A stretch of DNA of 64,000 bases from Nipponacmea schrenckii (Eukaryota > Mollusca > Gastropoda > Lottiidae). Under the pieces are notes generated by a model that saw nothing but the letters and a program-made list of their open reading frames with translations, did no database searches and had not been told where the DNA came from. Location: contig JAUJPP010000007.1 of assembly GCA_030562195.1 (NCBI GenBank), forward strand, positions 21,511,769-21,575,768. Direction: 5' to 3'. How positions within the stretch are numbered: the stretch's first letter is position 1; each line of letters starts with the position of its first letter. Of the stretch, positions 56,637 through 64,000 are shown one piece after another. The position numbers were made by a program, and so were the translations under genes.

Positions 56637-56881
56637 TTATATTTTGGATTCATTCCTGCTTCTATTGATTATATTTTGGATTCATTCCTGCTTCTGATGA
56701 TTATATTTTGGATTCATTCCCTTTTCTGTGATTACATCTTGCATTCATACATGTTTCTTTTGACTATATCCTGGATCCTTTAATTTTGCTGTCGATTGTA
56801 TCTTTAATTCCTGTGCCTAATGATTATATCTTTGATAGATTCCTTTTTTGTATAGTTTAGATTTATTCCGGTTTCTGTGAT
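56637..56881. repeat. Degenerate 32-34-bp tandem array, right part
   Basis: Continuation of the array at 54785-54991. The first two units are nearly identical (TTATATTTTGGATTCATTCC) and later ones decay. The BEL/Pao 5' LTR begins at the end of the array. Confidence 0.75.
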
Positions 56882-57387
56882 TGTCATAGAATATCATACT
56901 TTAATCTTTTAAATTCAAATATATTTCGTTTCTTAATATTATTTTCGTTTACGTCAAAATTCGGTTAAATTTGTACGAACATTGTTTACTTTCACTAATG
57001 GCTGGATTTTGACACGATTGAAAAATGTATAAAATTGTGGTTAATAATATCAGAACAAATGAACTTTCGTGTTTTATTGACTCAATTAATTGTTTCAACG
57101 TGTATTAAGAAGTCATCGTTTGCATTCCGTAACATCTTTTTCAATCAATGGACAATCCAGTAAGAAGAAATCTGTCGTTTTTATTCAATCGAAATTAGAA
57201 AACGTGGTGGAGAGTTCCCTCCCGCTTTGGACATACAGTGACGTCATCTTTGTTTATATTGAATACCTCGTTGTTTTCATCGTATATCACCGTCTTACAA
57301 CAACAGTTACATTCCTTATAAACATTGTATCACAAAGTATAGCTTTTTATCGTATATCAACGTGCTTTATTGCTGTATAACCCAAAT
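56882..57387 (+). repeat. BEL/Pao 5' LTR region (right boundary uncertain)
   Basis: From TGTCATAGAATATC at 56882, at least 250 bp is repeated at 63331 after the pol gene (shared landmarks: AAATATATTTCGTTTCTTAA, GAACATTGTTTA, GGCTGGATTTTGACAC, AATATCAGAACAAATGAA). The right edge is not clear because the second copy is interrupted. The gag start codon follows at 57388. No primer-binding site could be assigned. Confidence 0.65.
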
Positions 57388-60300
57388 ATGTCGTTTGAAA
57401 CTCCACGCACTGTCAGAGAAGCCAAAATGCTTCGCGGAAACGCCAAGAGAGAAATAACCAATCTAGTTAAAGATTGAATCTCCCTTTTAGAGTCCGACGA
57501 AGGAATTCCCTGTGATGAATATAAACTCTTAGCTGATATGATTCGAGAACATTTAGACATTTTACAAGTAACCGTTGATCATGTTATTAAATTTAAATGT
57601 GAAGAATTAAAAGTTACTGAATATAAATCAGAAGAGGACTTAGATAACGCCGAACATGAGATAGCCATGTCTGAACAGACTCATTTCGATGAAGCACAAG
57701 AAAATGCTATGCCAATCGTTCGTGATTTAATACGCCATGCCAAACGACTGTTAGACGCCGAATCGACTACTACACAACCGCATATCAACCAACCTAATCG
57801 ACCAGTATCCTCACATGCTCGTCTAGCCAAACTTAAATTTCCTACATTTTCTGGAGATTTACGAGACTACAAATTATTCAAAAAACAATTTCTTCACTAT
57901 TCACAACATTTAAATGAAATCGAATGTTTTTACCAATTAGTAGAATCAATGGAGAAAGCCAGAGAAAAGAATAAAATCAAATCTTGTAGTAGTACAACTA
58001 GAGCATGGGAAATTTTAGATGAATTTTATGGAGATGATGATCAAATAGTAGAAACTTTAATTGGAGATTTGGAGAGAATGAATTCCTATGATACAAAAGG
58101 ACATATTAATATTTCTGCTATGGAAAAGTTTGTTGAATCTCTTCAAAACTTTGAGTCACAAATGGATTCTTTAGGAAAATCTGAAGATCTCAGTGGACGA
58201 TTTTTAGTTTCACAAGTAAGAAGAAAACTCACAGAAGAGCACCGTATATCATATCTGAAAAGTGTTCGAGATGAAGGCTTAGAAGACTCTCTTTCTGGAC
58301 TCGTCAGATGGCTACATTCGCAACTAGTTCTTCTGAAGAAAGCCAAAGGCTCAAGCTCAACTGACTCATCGGATAGTCATAAATCGCATTACTCTTATAA
58401 GCCCCAGAAAACTCACATCAATAAATCGTCGAATGTCTCAACGATGTCCCCTGGTGCTACAAATAATTCAAAGAATTACTATAGAGACAATTACCCAAAA
58501 CATGGAAATAATGTGGAACAGGGAAATACTGATTGTAAACCTAAATGTCCCTTGCACCCACAAAATAACAACCATTACTTAAAGGGATGTAATAAATTTA
58601 AAACACTTTCTCAAACAGAGAAATTTGAAATTATGAACACAAATGGTATATGTCATCGATGTGGACATAATAATTGTGTCGCGGGTAAATCACCTCATGA
58701 TTATGAACAATGTCAATTTATCCAACATTGTCAAATACCAACTTGTGGAGTCGACACTCACTTTTCGTCAATTTGTCCTCGAGTATATGGAAATGAAGGT
58801 TACAGTCATTTTGACAAGAATCAACGCTCATTTAGTACAGACACTACTTCAAAGAAGTCCAATTCATTGACAATTTTGCCGAAGATTAATCATACTGACA
58901 CTGTTGTATCAACGACATTAAACGCTGACAACGAGATTTCTGAAACCTTACCCAGAATTTCACCGGTACTACCGACTGTTGTAGCTAATCTGAAATTTGG
59001 ATCCACCAAGATTCCAGTTCGTATATTGCTGGACTCGGGAAGTCAGCTATCACTGGTTCGTAAAGGACTAATAAAGAAATTTGATGGTGAAACACAAGAC
59101 TTTAAAATTACTACTGTTGGTGGTGCGACTATGACACATAGACTTCGTGTTGTAGATTGCGATATTGAGAGCTTAGATGGAACATTTACTAGAAAAGTCC
59201 GTTTAACTGAAATGGATAAACCTTGTGGAGAGATACCGATAATAACTAATACACAGATTAAACAATATCCACATATGGAAAATATTGAAATTGATGAATC
59301 TTCCAGCGAAACCATAGACATTCTACTTGGAGTCGAAAATGGAGATTTACTTACCTCGGAACAGTACATAATAGGTCCAAACGAAGATGATCCTATCGCA
59401 GCTAAATGTCCTTTAGGATGGTATGTTCAAGGAGGCCGATATAACGAAACACCGAAAAATAGCATTATGAACTTTACACAAGTTTCTGCCATAAATGAAA
59501 TTGAAGATTTTCTTGGTATTGAACGGATGGGAATTGAACCTCGACGTTGCAAGTGTTCAATTGAAGCCGAAGAGAAATCAGCTACCGAACAGATGCAGAA
59601 TAGTGTTACTAGATTAGAAGACGGAGTTTATCAGATTAACTTACCATGGAAGAAATCACCGTTAGAATTACCAAATAATTATGATTATGCTGTCAAACGT
59701 TTAATCAATTTGGAGAAACAGTTTCAAAACCGTCCTCGTGAATGGGAAATTTATTGTAAACAGATGGATGATCAAGTTTCTCGGGGAGTTGCTCGAGTTG
59801 TTCCACAACAGGAAATGGATACTGACTATGCTAATGGTACAAACATGTGGTTTTTACCTCACTTTGGAGTTCTTAAAGATTCAGAGACTACACCAGTTCG
59901 AGTTGTTTATGATGGTAAAGCTAGATTCCAAGGACACTCTTTGAATGATTATTTAGCCAAAGGTCATAACATGAATGTAGATTTATTTGATATAGCTTTA
60001 CGATTCCGTGAATATGAAGTTGGTATAATTGCTGACATAAGCAAAATGTTTCAAGCTGTAAAGATGGTACCTGATGATGCTAGATTTCATCGATATTTAT
60101 TCCGTAAGCGTCCTGAAGACCCAATCAAAGTTTACGAATTAACAACAGTCACCTTTGGAGATAAACCGTCACCTGCTGCAGCCATTATTGCCTTACGCCA
60201 TGTTGCTGCTGAAAACGCTCCTGATGATCCTGAAATTCAACGAATTGCTAACAATCAATTTTATGTCGACGATCTAACAGATTCTCAAAGATCGACTGAT

Positions 60301-62794
60301 GAAGCTCAACGATTAAAATCTAATCTTACTTCTACCTTAGAAAAAGGAAATTTTAACATTCGCAAATGGTTATCAAATAGGCCAACACTCTGCGATACTG
60401 AATTTTATCCCATCAACGATATTACTTCAGTACTTGGTACAAGATGGAATTTGAAGACAGACACTCTCAGTGTAAAAGAAGTCTTATTTAAAGATTTCGT
60501 TCCTACTAAACGTAATATTCTTAAGATGGCCGCTTCGTATTACGACGTTTATGGTATGTTATCAGGAATATTGGTACGACCGAAGATACTCTTACAACAA
60601 TTATGGCAATATGACATTAACTGGGATGACCCTATTCATACTGATAGTGATTTATATATGATGCTTAATAGGATCAAGAAAGATCTTCAAGATGTTGATT
60701 CAATCGAAATAAAACGCTGTTTAATTCCTGAGAAGTTTCAAGGACAATCTGAACTACCAAGATGTCGCTTCATGGTTTTAGTGATGCCTCGGAAGATGCC
60801 ATGGGCATAGGAGTTTGGATGAGATGGTCCAATGAAGACGACGAAGCCGAGTTGACGTTTGTTTGTGCTAAAGCCAGATTAACGCCCCTGAAACAATCGA
60901 GTATACCACGCAAAGAACTGCAAGCAATTCTGCTGTTATCCCGCCTGATGGTAGTCGTTATAAACGCTTTGAGACTTAAAATGTGGAAAAACTGATAGTA
61001 TCACAACAATAAGCTGGTTACGAGGTCAATCCAAGTCATTTAGATCTTATGTTGCGTTTCGTGTTGGTGAAATTACATCTGATTTTGATCCATATAAAGA
61101 TGTATCGTATGCTCCTACTGACCAAAATATTATCGACTTAGTTTCAAGAGGAGTAAAAGCCAGTGAAATGAAGAAAGTAATTGATGGACCAGACTTTCTC
61201 AAGAAGTCAGAAAACACTTGGCCTGTCACCCCAACGTACATTCCTGTCAACAGTGAAGATGTTAAAATTTAAGAAATTCCACGTGAGAAATGCAAGAGTT
61301 TTAGCTGTCAGAATTGGAGATATCGTTCCCATAATTGATCCGAAACAATATTCTAGTTGGACAAAATTGGTAATGGTAACTGCAAGAATTTTATCTCTGA
61401 AAGATATACCTAAAAGTAGATGGTTAAAAGATTTAACTAAAACCGTAGCTCAATGGCCTTCATATAAGCGAATTAGAGAAGCTGAATTGTATTGGATACG
61501 ATACGCCCAGAAAGATATTCTTTTTGACGATCACAACATTATGAAGCTGGAACCTATCTACGATGAAACTGATCAAGTCTACAGAGTTGGTGGACGAATA
61601 GATAAAGCTCAACTTTCCTACGACATCCGACATCCTTATTTACTACCTAAAAAACATCATGTTAGTCTCCTGATAGCTCAAGAAAGACATAAACATTGCT
61701 TACATGGTGGACACCTTCGAACTGCTGCTGAAATCCGAAAAAAGTTTTGGATTATCGGTGATATAAATTTATCGCGTCAAGTAGTACGAGAATGTATTAT
61801 ATGTGCTCGTTTTAGAAGAAAGCCAATGGAACAACGTATGGCAGACTTACCGGACTTTAGAATTAAACCGTGTACACCTCCCTTTCAAACTACAATTGTG
61901 GACTACCTAGGACCTGTGAATGTAAAACTTAGTAGAAATACAGTTACAAAAGGATATTGTGCAGTTTTTACTTGTGCAGTAACTAGAGCTGTACATCTTA
62001 CATGTGTACAAGACTTATCAACCTCAGCGTTTTTACAAGCACTAGAACGATTTGTTAGTATTCGTGGTGCACCTGAACTGTTAATCAGTGATAATGCTAC
62101 TTGTTTTAGAGGTGCTGACAATGAAATACGTGATTTACAACTTCGTCTAGATCAAGATCAAGTTCGTTCTAATTGCTTAAGATTTAAAACTACTTGGAAA
62201 TTCGGACCACCTGCTGGACCACATCATCAAGGTGCTGTAGAACGAATGGTTCAAGAAGTCAAGAAATCAATGAAACATATGGTATCTGCTGATAAACTTA
62301 ATTTTATAGAATGGGAAACAATTTTCTGTCAGATTTCCGGATTACTTAACAGTAGGCCGCTCACTGCTCAATCTTCATCACCATTAGATGAACCCTATAT
62401 TACGCCTAATCATTTCTTGATTGGAAGAGGTGATCTTACATCGCCACAAATACCTTGTGATGATTATACAGGCAATCTTAGAAAACGACGTGAACTTTGT
62501 AACAATATGGTAAATGGATTCTGGCGTCGTTGGATGATTAATATTCATAAACTTTCACCTCGTCAGAAATGGTTAAATGGTAAGGAGAATTTAGAGAAAA
62601 GAAACATAGTTTTAGTTGTTGATGAGAACAATAAACGTGGTAAATGGAAACTAGCAGAGGTTATAGAAATTTACATTGGAGATGGTAATTTGGTTAGAAT
62701 AGTTGATGTCAAACTTGCTGATGGTTCGACTTTGAAGCGTCCAGTCACCAAACTTATTTTACTGATGAAACACAGTGAAAGATCAGACATTTAA
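57388..62794 (+). pseudogene. BEL/Pao gag-pol polyprotein, broken
   Basis: The frame opens at ATG 57388, hits an in-frame TGA at 57475-57477, then stays open to 60810. In order: gag with an ARLAKLKFPTFSG-type start of the retroelement gag domain (about 57815); Cys/His zinc-finger region including CHRCGH (58651); aspartic protease LLDSGSQLS (about 59027); RT with ADISKMF and YVDD (60262-60273); and an RNase H region with LHGFSDASE. Frames change near 60760, near 60990 and at about 61265-61340. Integrase follows in the last frame: an HHCC zinc finger with CIIC at 61793, then catalytic-type Asp 61901, Asp 62090 and Glu 62240. The C-terminal FWRRW...GKWKLAEV segment is typical of BEL/Pao. Stop at 62792-62794. 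Confidence 0.9.
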
Positions 62795-63330
62795 AGGATA
62801 ATAGGCTTTTTGAACGAACATAAAAATTTAGTTACTAAAATTTACAATTTTTGCGTATTTTATCCAACCAGTGGACTTACCTATCATCAAAATCCTTCTA
62901 AAATTGTAAATCCCAAAATAATGTTTCATAAATTGACATCCTCCGTTTTCAAATTTGTGTAAATTTTAAAAAGTAACTCCTAACTGTGAGTTTTCACCGT
63001 TTGAAACCCCACTGTTGAATTGACAATGAGTTTGCGTTTTATTTACCAACTTTTTATTCCAAACTGAAGGAATCGTCCCCGGTCACTTTTTTTTAAAATT
63101 CCCCAATAATTTTTTTGTGGCTTTTTAAATTTGTGTTTCTATTATTTTAACTTAGTAAATGAAACACAAATTAAGCCGTAAGACGGTGATTCTAACGCCA
63201 TTATCCCTTAAAATGTTTATATTATAAATGTAATTTTTTCCGATCACAAAGTTGATTTTTTTTTATTTTTTAAAAGAACTTTTAGTGTAAAACTTTTGAC
63301 AATTCCTATTGAATGTATGTCCCTTTTGGG
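62795..63330 (+). other. BEL/Pao internal sequence after pol
   Basis: Non-coding, T-rich, and not matching sequence upstream of the 5' LTR. It lies between the pol stop and the 3' LTR copy. Confidence 0.5.
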
Positions 63331-63600
63331 CTGTCTGAATATTACTTTAATTTTTAAATTCAAATATATTTCGTTTCTTAATATTATTTTCTTTTACGTA
63401 AAATTCGGTTAATTTGTAACGAACATTGTTTATTTCACTTGGCTGGATTTTGACACCATTGAAAAAATTTATAAAATTGTGTTAATTAATATCAGAACAA
63501 ATGAATTTCGTGTTTTATTGAAATTAATGTTTAAATTAAAATTGTTTTAGTAAAGGATTCCGTTTTTTTAATTGATTGGTTTATGCGCATTTTTTTTGAA
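63331..63600 (+). repeat. BEL/Pao 3' LTR copy, partial and noisy
   Basis: Starting TGTCTGAATATTAC it follows 56882-57140 with many single-base gains and losses in short homopolymers. Similarity fades near 63585, before a long T-run. Confidence 0.6.
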
Positions 63601-63604
<4 letters not shown>

Positions 63605-63645
<41 letters not shown>

Positions 63646-64000
63646 AATTTTACATTTTTTTTTTAAAAGGGCCCTTCAAACTACCTTTGTACTTTCAAAA
63701 CCCAGAACTTTTTTTAAATTAAAATGATCATTGATGCCGGGCACTTGGGGTTTCCCTTTTTTTTTTTATTATTTTTTAAGTTTTACGAACTATTTTTTAT
63801 TTTTAATCTATAATAATCATTTTTTCTGCTTTTTTAAATTTTTTGATTTTTTTTTTTTAATTTTTGCGTTTTTTTCAACTTCTACAATTTTATTCTCATC
63901 CACCCGAAAACTTACAGGTAGATAGACATTGTTAATGCGCTCAAAAATAATTTTTCAAATTTTCGACATCACTTCCGGTTTTGAAGTTATTCGCTTGTAA
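63605..64000 (+). repeat. Partial copy of the Helitron-like family at the window edge
   Basis: A long T-run (about 63606-63643) followed by GAATTTTACATTTT corresponds to 55028-55075. From about 63865, TTTTTGCGTTTTTTTCAACT through ACTTACAGGTAGATA to CGACATCACTTCCGGTTT matches 55361-55490 closely. The middle is poorly matched and rich in homopolymers. The copy runs off the window. Confidence 0.7.

Larger units (their letters stand above)
56882..63600 (+). mobile_element. BEL/Pao LTR retrotransposon
   Basis: Direct terminal repeats (56882 and 63331) flank a single gag-pol region in the BEL/Pao domain order: gag, zinc fingers, protease, RT, RNase H, integrase, and a C-terminal domain typical of the group. 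It landed in a degenerate tandem array. About 540 bp of noncoding sequence separates pol from the 3' repeat. The coding region is broken, so this copy is defective. Confidence 0.85.

Noticed and set aside
58143..59369. Minus-strand open frames under the BEL/Pao polyprotein
   Set aside because: They are shadows of the gag-pol coding strand.

Overview
This is an AT-rich animal genomic window dominated by transposable elements. It carries one recognisable host gene and no RNA genes or CRISPR arrays that I could see. The best guess for the source is a mollusc or a close lophotrochozoan. The host gene is an HR96/NR1J-type nuclear receptor. The commonest repeat has the layout of the bivalve 'pearl'/Helentron-associated (HINE) family: a T-run start, an (ACGG/CCGT)n microsatellite, a 161-bp tandem core and a 3' hairpin.

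The host gene lies on the + strand from 28601 to 48742. Three coding exons (28601-28816, 33086-33203, 47802-48742) join in frame into about 424 residues: two zinc fingers with the ESCKA P-box, a hinge, and a full ligand-binding domain ending in an AF-2 helix. Its introns (4.3 and 14.6 kb) are largely mobile DNA. Intron 1 holds a pearl-like copy and a broken piggyBac whose right end lies 44 bp upstream of the exon 2 acceptor. Intron 2 holds an inverted pair of about 0.8-kb TA-flanked MITEs, a 45-bp minisatellite, a roughly 1.6-kb Helitron-like family, several pearl-like copies and a 1.06-kb element flanked by TTAA.

Regions 1-28 kb contain pearl-like arrays (1.9-4.9, 15.8-19.1, 21.7-24.8 kb and smaller pieces), a decayed minus-strand Ty3/gypsy pol (5.4-6.5 kb), a Penelope-like element with inverted pseudo-LTRs and a GIY-YIG domain (12.6-14.4 kb), a 19-bp minisatellite (19.6-20.0 kb), and two elements with 3-bp TTA/TAA target duplications (17.6-19.0 and 26.0-27.7 kb). 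Regions 48.7-64 kb contain the receptor 3' UTR, a 323-bp hAT-like MITE, a 32-34-bp tandem array split by a Helitron-like insertion, and a BEL/Pao retrotransposon (56.9-63.6 kb) broken by an early stop and at least three frameshifts. The last several hundred bases look noisy and repeat earlier sequence.

Nested insertions leave readable empty sites. These order the events: pearl-like copies were invaded by another pearl-like copy (2440), by a TTA-duplicating element (17580) and by a TTAA-duplicating element (46504), and pearl-like copies in turn invaded the Helitron-like family (38005, 39537).
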